NCBI GenBank assembly: GCA_019843655.1
Contig: JACDQD010000008.1
Coordinates: 14,108,442-14,172,441, forward strand
DNA length: 64,000 bases
Origin: Lethocerus indicus
Taxonomy: Eukaryota; Arthropoda; Insecta; Hemiptera; Belostomatidae
Direction of reading: 5' to 3'
The translations under genes were made by a program, and so were the position numbers. Below the pieces are notes generated by a model that did not search any database, was not told the DNA's origin, and was given only the letters and a program-made list of their open reading frames with translations. Below are positions 1-12,451 of this stretch, piece by piece (position 1 is the first letter of the stretch; each line of letters opens with the position of its first letter).

Positions 1-3000
1 ACGGTGTATATTAAATGTAAGTTGAACATTTCAAACGTACATTGAATACAGAGAGTTGGCCATTTTTAGCGAACTGAAATATGTACTTTTAGTATTGATG
101 TACAGACAGTATACATTGAAATGCATTCTTTGAGTTTATTTTATGACATGTTAGGTATGAAGCTCGAATCAGTAAATGACACTTGATACCTGAACACAGC
201 TTACCTGTGCTTATAGCGTAGATGGTGTTCCCTTTGCTACTTATGTGTCGTGCCTGTGACTTTGTCAAACATAGTTGACATAATTTGTCCAGCACCTGTT
301 TGTTAATGTTATATTAGTGAACGATAAAAACAAGCATGTGAAAATTGTATGTTCTTAATTAATTGAATGTTCTTGTTAAGAATATTTAGATGCAACTCGT
401 TGTACTGATGTTGTTGACAAAAGGGTCATTATAAACGCTGTTTCGTCTGAATAATAACCAATGCATTATCTGATTAACTATTAATTGATTTCAGTTTCGC
501 AAAATTTAGTTAGTGCTCTGGTAGTGAAACACTGTATGGAAGAAGGGAACATTCAAGCCCCCAGCAAATGCAAGCGTTCCCCTTTAAAACAGCGATTTAG
601 CGTTGTAACTTTCCTTAATTGTAATTCTGCTAATGTCCAAAATCCATTACTTTCTTGTAAGTTTGGGATCCGCATAATGAACTCCTTGTAGGCATTGAGG
701 GGGAGGGTCCGCAGCTCCTCCGTTTAGCAAACCCCAGAACGAGGCGTAATCTCCTCTTATTCAATGATTCCGTCCTATTGGAAGTATTAAACGTGCCCCA
801 GTTTTTAAACCGCACTTTTAGTGTTAAGCAATTATGTTGCAGGCTTAATTACGACCGATATAAAAATATTATACATCTCTATGTATAATCGAGTTCGTTT
901 TTAAAAAAATCAGATCAATATGTCACCTGCGTTTAATGAAGAAAATATAAGGAATTTAAAAACAAAACGTATTCACACGTGAAATACATAAATTGCGAGC
1001 CGTACGCAAAATACGGCGTCATGGGTAGACAAACCGGCGATACACTCACGTCTGGCGGGTCTAGTATCTACGCCTTATTCACTCCGCTCAGGAAGAATCA
1101 GAATATTTCGAATTTTTTTCATTTATAAAACCGTACAAGTAAAACAAATATATATATTTTGATTAAAAGAATTTTGAAGGTTCTGGAACATTAACGCGCA
1201 TGGTATTTTCTCGGTTTCTCACCATGTGTCATCTCAATCACTTCACAGACTCTATCAGTGGTGGGCCTGCTTTTCGATGAAATTGCAAATGTCATTTCAA
1301 TGCAGCGCTGATCTTTAGTTCAATCACTGTAACCGATTAAAAAAACAGGCACGATGGGCTGTATTACAGAACACAATCGGATTTGTACATATCATGGGAG
1401 AACAAAGAATGTTGTGTAGGAATGGAAAACACGGCGGAGGAACAAGAGGAAGAAGAGCGCGTAATATTTGAGAAGGCGGAATTCGAGATGTCAAAATGGG
1501 AACCGAGAGCGGATGGGAGATTCGGGGAGCAACGCTGGTCGGTAGTCGCTTCAATAAGTCAGCCCCTACTCGGATATGGAGAGGAATCCATTCCAACTAC
1601 TTCCTGGGCATTTTTCAAATTCTCAAATCTTTTATAAGGTACTTTCTCGGTTAGTAATGGATATTATTGTGTGTATATGGGGAAGCTTTGAACCGATGTG
1701 ATAGGTCTTCCACTTAATAAAATAAACGGTTGCGTAAAATTCATTTAATGTAATTAGTATACTGGTGTTAGTGAGATCTAATTTGGGAGCCAGTGGAATA
1801 CCGGCAGCCGAACGAACTATTTCAATTAATAACTGATTAACTAGCTCTTCACAAAATCCAAGGAAAGTCTCAAAAATAAACTAATAGTTTAAAATTATGT
1901 TGTATAAAATTTTTCCAACTGATATAATCGGTTATTTTGATGAGTATACTGGTGTTTCTAAGCTTTAGCGCGCGCGGTTATATCCCAGGCTATTCTGCAT
2001 TATATTTTAGAGTGGTTATTCCACTACATTCTACATTTTTTCGCTCAAGAAGAATCCGCGAAAACACTTTCGCGGCGCGTGAGAGCCCATGCGGTGGATT
2101 TCCGAGAGGTGGCTCGTTAACTTAATATCGCAAACATCGTCCGATCACCGTCGATAGTTATATCGGCCCTTTCTCCAGAAAATGTTCCAACAATAGAGAT
2201 TTATTTGGCAACATCGGTGCTCGGCCGATATTCGCACAGACGATGAACCGCGGATAATACCGTTTGCGGGAGGTTTAATGGCACATTTCCAGCCCTAGAC
2301 GTGAATGAAGTCAAAGGAGCCTATAAGCGTCGATATAAAAGGAACAGGGAAAGACTGAACATTTCACAAGGAGGAGCATCTTCCCAAAAAAACATTACAT
2401 AATATGTCCTATCTTAAATCATTATATCAAGGTTATATTAAAATGATGCTACCTGAACTCATTGGAGACTGAGCTGCATTTTCCGGTGGCGGCCCGGAAT
2501 TAATTCTTGCTTGTCATTGCTAATCGGAATATACCATTAACATAGGACTTTTCAGTTTTGTTACAGCGATGTTATATTATTATAAATTAACTCAACGTTA
2601 TCTTTATTAAATTGAGTAGTCGCAATCGCTGATAAAATCCTGCCGTATCATCGGAGCCATTTCAGTGGCTGTCACTCAATCCGGATTTATATGGCGCAAA
2701 ACAGGAAACCTCAAGATCGATGTTCATAACCCAGTTTCGGATCCATTTACCAAATAATGTGAATTCATAAAAGGGAGATCCCGAGGGATGATTTATATCC
2801 TCGGTCTTCCTGAATTGAAGTGTAAATTTCCTCCCCTGAACCGGTCGGTGGGGGGGCGGAATGGTCCTATACAGTAATGAAGTAAACTGACGGTTTCGTA
2901 AGTCTCTTTTCGGCTCGATCTATCTTTGTAGCTCGTCCCATTTAAAAAGACCGTTGGGAATCCTGTAAGGATAGGGAGTTCGGGAATTATACATTAGGTT

Positions 3001-4879
3001 CGCATTTTTTATTTATTGGATAATATTTTCGAGTGAAAAAGAAGGGAAAAATCTAGAGAGGATGTCTACTTTATAAAAATTTTATTCAAACTGTTAATTC
3101 ATACTTCACCAACAGATACTCTAATAATAATAGATTGCAATGACTTCGAAAATTCGGTTTTCACTCGGTATTAACGTACTGATCATTGATTTCCGTCCTA
3201 AATTGTATCATTGTCAAATTCTTAAATGACTTCGCATTTCAGTATTTTGAAATAGCTATCTACAACAGTCAACAATGTAATGGTTCATTAAAATATCAGG
3301 TTTTATGAATGCTGTGGGTCATTACGTTTTTACGGCTTATGAAAAAATTCTTTAGCTTTTACAGCGCAGAAAAATCTATTTAATTCTTACTTATATTGAG
3401 TTTAATCAAAGAATGTGGCCTAGACCTGTCGTTAAATCGCGTCGGGCTAACTATGAAACTTTTAATTGTTAATTCCTGTTCCTGGACGCCGTTTCTCAAT
3501 GCTGATTAAAGATTATATTTTCATAAATAACCGGGCGGCCCCACCGCGGGCGGGCATAAATCTGGCATCCGCGGAGGCGGCGCGACACAGCGCCCGGGCT
3601 CATATATTTTCCGCCCGCCGACCAATTCAATCTTTCCCGACGCTACTTCTTTATTCAGAGGGCGGTGAAAAACGCCGCGTTCGTCGGCGTTTGAGTTCTT
3701 TTTTTTTTTTTATTAAAGTGCGGCGGGAGTCTCTCAGGAAATTCCGCAGCCTTCTGGTTGGCTGAAACTCGGGGTTGCAGCGTAAAGGCGGACAGTAGTT
3801 AAACTCGTTTAATCATTTATTTATTTATTGGCTCAACAGCACGGTATACGTGATCGGAATCCTCCCAACACTTCCTGATTCTTGAACGGCGCCCTAAGAA
3901 CGGAAAGACCGATGATCCAAATCAGAATTGCCCGGGGCTAAAATAACCCGCATTTCCTGGAGCGCTATACCTCTCCGTCCGCTTCACCCTTTTCTCCTAT
4001 GAAAACTTCTCGTAAGGAAGAAGTCGCCCATTCTTCTTGCCGTTTCCCCTTTGAATTTTCCTCGACAAAACTAAAATGAACGGAGGAAATTCGCATTCCC
4101 CGAAACGATCTTCCATTTACAATCGCAGCCCCCTCGTACACTTCATTATTTATTCCTAGTCGCTGTGTAAACGCCGTGATAAAGTGCCAAATAATCCTTC
4201 TGAAAGGCATCAAACCGAAAGCGCCTGCAAATTCGACGAAATCCCTCCTAGCCTACCACTACGTTTATTTTTCCGATTGTATTTCATGTGATAGCAATTA
4301 TGCGATTAAGCATCTGGAAAAAAGTATTTAAAAAATGGTGCAGGATTTTGCAACTTTCCTTTGTGAAAAAAGTTTCTGGTTCGTTAGAATCGGATGTCAG
4401 AACAGGTTTCGAGACAGCAAAGGTGGAGGAATTTTCGATGCTCTATGAAAATCACTTGAGATGTAGGGGACAATGAAAGGATAGAGGGAATTATTAACGT
4501 TGACAATAAAGAGCGTTGGCAAACAACAGAAGATATCTTGGAGGTAAATCTGTATCATTATCGCCTTATAATTTATAGACGTCAGAGAAGTGCACCTCGC
4601 TCGAATACATAAAACTTTCGAGCGAAACATTCTTGAATACAAATGATTCGAGATTATATCGGGATTAGAATTTCCTCCATCCATCTTCAGTTTTGGGATC
4701 TAGTAGGTAGCAGTTACAGAAGTTGAGAACAGATACTTAGGACACTTCTGCTCTAATTTCTAAGCTGACTAAGCTGTTTTCTGAATTATTAGTCTGTATT
4801 AACTCACATTGTCTGACTACTTGGTTCATATATAACTGGCTTTTAAAATATATAGGCACAATATTTCCAATTGAAAGAA
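1..4879. other. Non-coding, AT-rich DNA
   Basis: No gene is recognisable here. Open frames stay under 100 codons and overlap in several frames, as expected by chance. The stretch is mostly AT-rich, with a CpG- and GC-richer block at about 3530-3780 that includes a run of T near 3700. A CCATCTTCAG string near 4682 resembles part of the hammerhead repeat found elsewhere in the window but lacks the rest of the motif. Confidence 0.6.
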
Positions 4880-4955
4880 AGTTCGGGCCGCCACCCGAGA
4901 TTTAAACTCGAGATTTTCAGGTTGGCGCCATGATGCTTTAACCACCAAGTATTCC
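4880..4955 (-). repeat. tRNA-derived SINE-like repeat, copy 1
   Basis: Read on the minus strand, a tRNA D-arm-like string GTGGTTAAAGC leads into TAAAGCATCATGGCG (4926-4940), followed 16 bases later by a B-box-like GAGTTTAAATCTC (4897-4909; tRNA consensus GGTTCGANTCC) and a CGGGTGGCGGCCCGAA trailer. The second copy at about 6755-6830 has the same blocks with the same 16-base gap, so this is a family and not a chance match. tRNA-derived SINEs use such A and B boxes as an internal RNA polymerase III promoter. The B box is degenerate here, so the copy is probably old and silent. The right end and any tail or target duplication could not be placed. Confidence 0.5.
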
Positions 4956-6754
4956 CATTAAAACTGTAAATGCCAGTATCGTTCTACGTGTCCCAATAAT
5001 GTATATGTGAGTCGTTCTTTCCTAAATCGTTTTGTACATTTATTAAATCTAAATATCATAATACCGAAGTAGATAGTAAAACGGCTGTACACAATTTGTT
5101 TTTGACTAGGAAAACTATGAACGCATTCATTACTAATTTTGAATTATTGCATTCCATAAAATTAAAACTGCATGCTTACATATTTCATGAGTACGCACCT
5201 TAGTCGTCCGTCTGATTCCCGTTCATATTAGAACTCTGTTCAGGAAAATATGTATAACACGAATATGATTATCCTAAATGAAAATACTCAGACAGAATTG
5301 ACATTTTTCAAAAGCAATTATTTGATGATTTTATTATACAATGGAATGTGATGTCTGTTCAGCATTCGTAAAATTATTTTGATGGTTTATCCAGATAATG
5401 TTTATGTGTTGAATGAAATGAGGAATGAAATGATAAATGAATGGAGAAGATCAAAATATATGCGAATCAATTTTGTATGGTCAATAAAATATCTATTTAA
5501 AGTATTTTAGAAAAATTTATTAAAAGAGATAGAAAAATATATAAAAATAGAATTTGAGCGAATGCAATTCAAAGAGAATAAATGCTGAGAGAACATGCCA
5601 ACTGTCTGAATATAATCATACCTGATGACTCGGTCTTCTCTTGTTGATGCGGCATATTTCTATAGCGGTGGTCAGTGGACAGGTCGGCCAGTGTTATTTC
5701 AACCGAAGAAGGCGGACAGCCCAGACCTGTATTGAAATCCACCGCATCAACACCAATACGGGACAATATTACAGACACTCCCCCGGCGAATATAACATTA
5801 TACACACACTCATACAATATATCACTAATTTTATGCCGAAAATTCAAACTCGGCAACGGCTCAACAAACTGTAACTTGTTCCCCCGACCAATATATACCA
5901 CTCTATGAATACATTCTAGAGTAATATCATTGAGGATATATACAATTGGTCTGATCTATGAGGCGTAATCAACACTTACTACTTATATATAGGTTTAATC
6001 CTATAATTTATATATAAACTTATATACAGTAATAATATATGTAGTGAATGAAAATTGAGAAGGACGGACATTCACATTCAGGCCACTCTGTATCAATATA
6101 TCTCCAGTAATGCCATCACTTCAGTATCCTAGAAATGTTTGTAATATAATATTTTTTTTAGATCGAGATAATTTATAAAAGGTGAAAAGAATTAAAGTAT
6201 CCCTTTTTGAAAAGATTTTTTGGTCACTGTATTGTATTTGTTCAGTGTAGATACGTAATTCAAGTTCAAATGAAAATGTATGGAATAATTTTTGCTGTAC
6301 TCATTTTAATTGGTAAACAGCTAACTTTTACCTTACTCCGTGAACTCGTAGTGAAGTATTTTCCCCCGGAAACGTTTGCAATAAGCTCCCGAACAGGAGG
6401 CTTATAAAACAATCGTATAGAGCGTTAACTTATTTATGCCTGGGACACACCGGAGTTATAAGTATCGGACTGTTGACCGAAGTAACGAACTGGGTGATGG
6501 GAGGGGCATCTACCGGGATTAATGGGCTTGTTATTGAGTTTGTTCCCGGACAGGAAGCCAAACAAAGCCGAGGACTCGCACCGAGAATTCTACACCGCCG
6601 ACACAGAATTCACATTAGCCGCTGCCGTGTTTCGAGGCCGCCCGCCGTGTATTTATTCAACTATTGTCCTACCGAATTCCAATAAGTATAATGGAGATTA
6701 AGATACCCGTATTTTTTAATCAAAATGAAATTTGCTGAATGAAATAAACTGAAG
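4956..6754. other. Non-coding, AT-rich DNA
   Basis: I see nothing assignable. The track of possible frames includes overlapping 77- to 110-codon frames around 5570-5910 on both strands, none with a recognisable domain or splice context. The rest is AT-rich with short ATAT runs near 5990-6040. Confidence 0.6.
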
Positions 6755-6830
6755 AAAAATTCGTCCCCCGGCTGGTGTTCGAACCCGGGCCGACGCGTTT
6801 ACGCCATGACGCTTTATCTCTGGTAACTTC
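6755..6830 (-). repeat. tRNA-derived SINE-like repeat, copy 2
   Basis: The minus strand reads ATAAAGCGTCATGGCG (core block at 6802-6816), then 16 bases, then GGTTCGAACAC (6775-6785), which is one of the better B-box matches in the window, then CAGCCGGGGGACGAA. The core block differs by one base from the copy near 4.9 kb and the spacing to the B box is identical. The trailers of both copies start with CGAA followed by a T/C-rich stretch. A functional tRNA is ruled out, because the sequence upstream does not form a D arm and acceptor stem. Probably a 5'-decayed SINE. Confidence 0.5.
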
Positions 6831-7488
6831 CCGGAATTCCTCCTCTTCTCATTAAATATGGGCGTCTAGACGGATGCGGAAGTTTGAACAAGGATAAAAT
6901 ATTCACGATTTAAGCATTATGGAGACGAGGTGTTCCTTCTAAAGTCCCCGTACTCTGTATACCGAAAAACGTTGGTTCCAAAATATGAGTATGATTTTTT
7001 GTGTGTAGAGTTAAAAACGTCGTCTACGCTTTTTATTCAGGCTGCGTCACCACCCTCTGACTTGAAATGTCATTTTTTTCAATACAAAGTTCAGAATTAC
7101 AATAATGTTGTAATTTACTATTATAAATTGTAAATTAATGCGCAACTCCTATGAAATATTAAATTAGAACCATGGAAATGATTAGAACGGTGGAATTAGT
7201 AGGAAGGGAGGCTATTTCACCGATAAAAGATATGGGCGAGTTCAATTTTAGTATTCGAATACAGCGAAATGGGATTCATTACAGTAAATAGCTAAATTCA
7301 AAACCCGGACGATGAGTTAAATTACTGGTTTATTTGGTCCTATAGTACGAAGTAAGGTTCGAATTTACTAATAAGAAAATTTGAGGAGTATAAAAAATAA
7401 GATGTTACAATTTATAAAAATGACTTTCTATTATTATCATTCCTATTAGGAATACTATATTTTTTTTAATGCAGGCAGCGACTTTAGT
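6831..7488. other. Non-coding, AT-rich DNA
   Basis: No gene or repeat is recognised. The stretch is AT-rich, with a T8 run near 7460 just before a perfect hairpin. Confidence 0.6.
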
Positions 7489-7510
7489 ATTGTGTCTTTT
7501 AAGACACAAT
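7489..7510. repeat. Perfect 10-bp hairpin
   Basis: ATTGTGTCTT (7489-7498) and its exact reverse complement (7501-7510) are separated by only TT. It lies about 100 bp upstream of a retrotransposon insertion. No role is evident. Confidence 0.6.
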
Positions 7511-7593
7511 TGAACTTCCAGACACTAATCCAAATTCTTTGCGAAATTCGAGATACCGAATATAATCTGGTGGGGCGACCAAAAACTGACATT

Positions 7594-7606
7594 ATATCTG
7601 GGTCAA
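7594..7606. repeat. Target-site duplication, left copy
   Basis: ATATCTGGGTCAA occurs here and again, identically, at 7961-7973, exactly flanking the Jockey-like fragment. A 13-bp duplication is typical of target-primed LINE insertion. Confidence 0.85.
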
Positions 7607-7960
7607 GAGATTCCAATCAAAAGTCCTTCGTACCATCCTTAATGCTCCCTGGTATGTTTTTAACCGAACAATCCATAATGACCTCAACATAACGACAGTC
7701 GAAGAAGTCGCAAAATCACGCTTCCTTAAATTCCATTCCCGCCTCTCTCCACATCCAAATCCAGTTGTTCAGTCCCTTTCCTCTGTTTCCCATCCATTAT
7801 CTCCCCACTAGCCCGAAGCCATAAACTGTTCATGTGGAAAAAGTGCCATCATTGGGTGGTCTCTTTTATCGAGGCATTCATGTGAAAAGAAAACACTCAT
7901 CAGTTGTACCCATAACTATACGTAGTTGATTGTACAAAAATAAAAAAGGTTAAAAAAAAA
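7607..7960 (+). mobile_element. 5'-truncated Jockey-like non-LTR retrotransposon fragment
   Basis: This 354-bp insertion holds the last part of a reverse-transcriptase ORF, the 3' UTR and an A-rich tail (A9 at 7952-7960). Its frame starts FQSKVLRTILNAPWYV and runs through VEEVAKSRFLKFHSRLSPHP, which is the C-terminal region typical of Jockey-clade proteins. It aligns residue by residue with the longer copy at 23383-24094. Compared with that copy, two small deletions near 7810-7820 join CCCCAC to TAGCCCG and then AAGCC, creating a TAG stop at 7809 that removes the normal C-terminus. The polymerase domain and YxDD site are absent, so the copy is dead. Insertion borders are set by the perfect 13-bp target duplication. 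Confidence 0.85.
7608..7811 (+). pseudogene. Remnant of Jockey-like reverse transcriptase C-terminus
   Basis: An open stretch of about 67 codons begins at the insertion border with RFQSKVLRT and ends at a TAG following HPLSPH. It has no start codon of its own and none of the catalytic palm motifs. Key differences from the 23.5-kb copy are W for R after ILNAP, F for S after YV, and EEVAK for DEVAK. It ends about 30 residues before the intact copy because of a small deletion. A chance host-derived ATG upstream (7492) happens to be in a different frame and does not restore a gene. Confidence 0.75.
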
Positions 7961-7973
7961 ATATCTGGGTCAA
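7961..7973. repeat. Target-site duplication, right copy
   Basis: ATATCTGGGTCAA directly follows the A-rich tail of the LINE fragment and matches 7594-7606 at all 13 positions. Confidence 0.85.
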
Positions 7974-10900
7974 CGGCTTCTTCAGTTTATTCGGTCGGCG
8001 TGCGTCTGTCGCTTCTGGTCCCTCCCCGCCCCCCTTATCAAGTGCAGCGGGACACATTTACACAACGAACAGTGTTCATGTTTGCGTGACGACCTGTACG
8101 CTCCGACCGGCCGCGAATCTGCACTGGTTCACTGACCCGTCCACGTTAATCAGACATGCCGAAATTAACCGAACTCGCCCAATGTCCCACCGGTACCAAG
8201 TCAAATTCAAGATCAAAGCGGCGACTTTTCAAGTGAACGCCAAGTGGGACCTCTGCATTGCGTGCATATAGGGAGAAATAAATAGACAGTTTTGTCGGCC
8301 CCATCAACATCCTCCAGCTGCTACATACTGACTGAGTGACCACACTTGCCACACTAAAACGAGCGAATTCCTTATCTCCCCGTAGGGAGAGAATGAATAT
8401 TTCAGACCGTTCACCTATATCAATAGAGGTAGTGAAAGTTGGCATAGTTCAGTTCTACGAGAAGAATCCGTCAAATTGTATTTAATAAACTCCGCGAATC
8501 ATTGTGAGCTGCACTAATAATTTTGCAGCGTTTCACATAACGTGTGATGAATACATGTGACACATTACACAGCCGTAATCTGAAAAAGGGTTTTTGAGAA
8601 GCATTGGTGTGGAAAGAGTGAACACTATAATAGTATTTCCCGCACGATTTACGCGGACACTATAGGGTAATACTAATTGGAAATCCATATGAAATTTGAA
8701 TCATTTTATTATCATATAATCATTTTTTAAACTATAAGTTAAAGAAGAACTGCTGAATAAGTCTTTAAAGCGAGGAAAACGGAAAAGTATTTAAATATAT
8801 TCATAAATACGTAAAAGAATACATACATAATTCATCCAAGAATGCTTTCATACCATTTGGAGAGCTATAAATATGCGACGGGCGTTTAGTGTGCAGGGCA
8901 TCAGTATTCAAATTCAGACAGCAGTGATCATTAATTGCTGGTTCATATTTTCATTACGAAGCACAGATACGCGAATCAGAATTTTGAAAACGTCATAATT
9001 AACTTGGGGAGGAGGCATGATTTTGAGCTGCTTAATCACTAATCGGTCCTGCATTATGCCAATTTTGGAAAATTTATATCTCCATTAAACATTTACTTCG
9101 TGCGGATAGTTCAATATCTCTTCTCAATATGTCGATAACATCGAATCGGTCTCAGAAACTGGTGTGTCTAGGCCCACCCTGTGAGGAACATTACTACATA
9201 TGTTCCCCAAAATTATTGGTGCCATATTCATGAATACTATGCCGGTTGTATATTCCGAACCTTCTAATAATATCTGAAACCATTATTATATAGAATTAAG
9301 ATATTAAGCAGGTACTAACTGCTGCGTGATAAATGCGTGTTTCTAGTTCCGTTCGGAAGTTCGGATTTATTTTTATGCAAATCCTAATATAACATAACTC
9401 ACCGATGGCGGAGTTTGGAATGTTCCTAATGTCAAATTGGACAAAGGGCGTTAATGAATCGTGTAGTTGAGGTCAACAACTGTATTGTTTTCTGGTTAAT
9501 TGTTCGGGGCTTTGTTAGTTTCCGACGCTCGGAGACAATGGTTCACCGACCATTTGTCAGCCTCCGAGAACGGAGCATCTTGGCCTACTCTCAGCCCTTT
9601 CGTCTACGTTAAGTATACGGCCCGGAGTCAGTTTCACGGGCGTATAATGCATTTGCACCCGCACTGTCTTCACAAATGCATTCTCCGAATAATTGCCTCG
9701 GTACATAGCGCAACAACCAATTGCCGGTATTAACTGCTCGCCACCTTTGGTTCCACCACTAATTCATAACTAAACAACATGCTCGTTAGGTGAAATGCTG
9801 GAGTCCGAGAGATAAGAAAAACATTTCTTCATTTTTTAGATTAAATTGAATTGTGACAATATTTTGGTAATATTTTACTAATCAGGGGATCAGGGTTTGC
9901 TGATCCTCTTGTATCATCCTCGTTAAATACTGTAACTCATATTTAATTACACAAACTCCATACAACCCGTCGGTTTGAGCTTCTAATTTTCATTCAGGTC
10001 ATTAATCTGCTTTGGTTATTTCATCTGGACGTTTTATGTGCGCGTTTGGCACAAATTATGCCAAAAAATACACCTAAAGAAGTATTCCATTAATCTGTTG
10101 TGGTTATATAGAAGTGTGGTGAACCTCCTTTATCCATGAATTAACGGTTGAATTTTTTATTCGTTAAAGTCATTTTGTAAACTGTGTCCGGTCTAATTGC
10201 CGATTGTGGACCACTACGCGATAATAGTCTCCCTGCCGACGAAGTCAATAATTAACCAATATTTTTTGTTCTCCGGGCAGCAGCCAGTATGAAAGCTAAA
10301 CTTTCTCTGATGTCAACTAGGCGAGAGAGAAAAAATTCCTGCATAAACCAAATAAACCTGTCAACTATTTATGATAGACTTTTTAGGGTAGAAAAATGTA
10401 TTATAAATGACACAACACTAATATTTATTTGAGTACTTAAATGTATATTGTAAAATACAATATTACGGATTTAATAAATAATATGGATTTATAATTACAG
10501 GGAAATATAATTCAGTTTAGACTATTTTTAGAGAAGCAATTACTGTACGTTTGAAACAAAGTTATATGCTAAAGAGACAACAAGCCGAATGGAATGAGGA
10601 AGGAGAGATAGAGCACTTTAGAAATTGACCTTTTTAGTTCTCCAGTTTGCGCCGAGTGTTTACTTTGAAGCCCGCTTCAAGTGTCTGGAGTAAGTCGTTT
10701 GTCCCCGGGGGACGTTGTGTCGTCAGCCGGGGCCCTCCCAAATCAAATTAGTCTCCCCTTACTAACTTGTGAATAAAAGATGACCGGCTCTAAAATTGAG
10801 TTAACCTTAACTTTTCACTGGGTCGAGGTCAGAGGATTTTGATTTTCCCCCTGCCAAAAAAAAAGAATGGGACGGGGGTACCACCCCACCGATTATTCGA

Positions 10901-12304
10901 ACTCGCCCAGAACGCTTCCTTATCAAACCTCTGACACAGTTGATTGAATCGTCGATTTTCAAAATTTCGTTCAAAATCTCACCTACCGCCTCTACTCACA
11001 ACAAGTCCTTCCGCCTTGTTTATAGTAAAACAATCAACCTTCCAACAGCTGTGTACATAATGTAGGGGAAATGTTAGATTTCCCAACTGGGTTGACCTCG
11101 GTTTTCCACTTACTTACCTGCCGACATTATATCCTATTCAATATACTCTCGAAGCATTCCGAAACTAGATAAAGAACTAGATAAAGCGCTACAGACTCCA
11201 AATACATTAAATTAAACAAAAATTAAACGAGATTTAATATGTTCTACGGAAAATGATTTTTACATTCTATGAATATACTGTTCAAACTTCAGCAGGATTC
11301 AATGAATATACTGTTCGACTTTAAATAAATGTTTACAGAAGAATTTTTTTATCTTCGATACCAAGATAGCATCTCTTTATCATTGTAAAATGGTTATTAA
11401 TGAGATGCCGTTTTCGACGAGGGAATAGCACAACCACCTGATGAACTGTTGATTGTAGACGAAATGGCTTGCCCAAATTGGGCCTGGAAGTGCAGAGGTA
11501 CGTATAAAATATTGTGGTAGTTGATGGAACGTGAATCCCCCACGAGGGGACACCAGTGCTGCTGCAGTTATTCGGCATATTTTATCATCGTTGGTCCACT
11601 AACGGCTTTTCGAATTATTTGCAAAATTGATGGCCCAATAACGGAAGTGGCCGGCGGAGCGTTCAGCGACCCTCAGTAGGGGGTTGGGGGGGAATTAGAA
11701 TTGATCGTCCGCTTCTGGAGGCCGCCGCTGGCTGCCAGGCGAAGAAATCCACTTAATGCCTATTCGGTGGGAGTGAATGGTACTCGCTCGTCCAATGAGC
11801 CGTTAACCGAATTGAAAGGCACCGCTGTCGATACTCTGTACCAATTTAATTTGGGAATCACTTCACTCAGAAGGAAAGTTCCGGGGGGGGCCTACTTCGA
11901 GAATGGATGTCGATTGGTCTTGACAGAGCTCCAGTCTACAAAAAAACAAAAGATACGAAAGGCGGCCTATTTGTAGAAACCCAGCCTCGGATCTGCGAAG
12001 AGAATTTCTTTTATTTATTCTGAATTATTTATAAATTTATTTACGTAACTCATTTATTTAATTTAGATCCTAGAACCATCTAAATTACCGGAGCTCTTTC
12101 TCGGTTGGCTTACAAATAAAAAATAAAATAAATATTTGCATTCAATAATGACAGCTTTGGTAATTTAATTATTCTTCGGTATCCTTTGTTTAAAATGAAT
12201 CCTTAGTTATTCGGTTCAATGTAGCTCAGCAGTAAGAATCTTATTTTATAATAATTGTATTCTCGAAATAGTTCCATTTCGTTGGCTTTAAACATTTTAT
12301 TTTA
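7974..12304. other. Non-coding DNA, no gene recognised
   Basis: Only short chance frames are seen. Small structures: a 7-bp stem hairpin GGATCAG/CTGATCC at 9887-9906, and a 15-bp direct repeat ATGAATATACTGTTC at 11269-11283 and 11302-11316. A G-rich patch (GGGGG TT GGGGGG) sits near 11679-11692. Confidence 0.55.
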
Positions 12305-12451
12305 ACTAGCGCCCCCTAAGTGTGGCGCGGGAATGTACCTAACTAAGGTTTGTTGGGTACACTTGCACCGATAAACTAGCGCCGCCCCTGAGTGTGGTGC
12401 GGAAATGTACTTAACTAAATTTCGTTGGGTGCATTTGCGCCGATTAACTAG
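12305..12451 (-). repeat. 70-bp-period dimer repeat, copy 1
   Basis: Two similar units begin with ACTAGCGCC at 12305 and 12375, giving a 70-bp period, and a third partial unit starts with AACTAG near 12446. Each unit contains GCGGGAATGTACCTAACTA or the close variant GCGGAAATGTACTTAACTA, followed by GTTGGGT. The same units occur in the opposite orientation at 33.4 kb and 61.3 kb. No coding potential. It could be a short satellite-like array or the internal tandem block of a non-autonomous transposon; the borders do not decide this. Confidence 0.7.

Noticed and set aside
4682..4691. CCATCTTCAG, resembling the hammerhead CUGAAGAUGG
   Set aside because: The GAAA strand, stem III and the second stem I strand are missing nearby.
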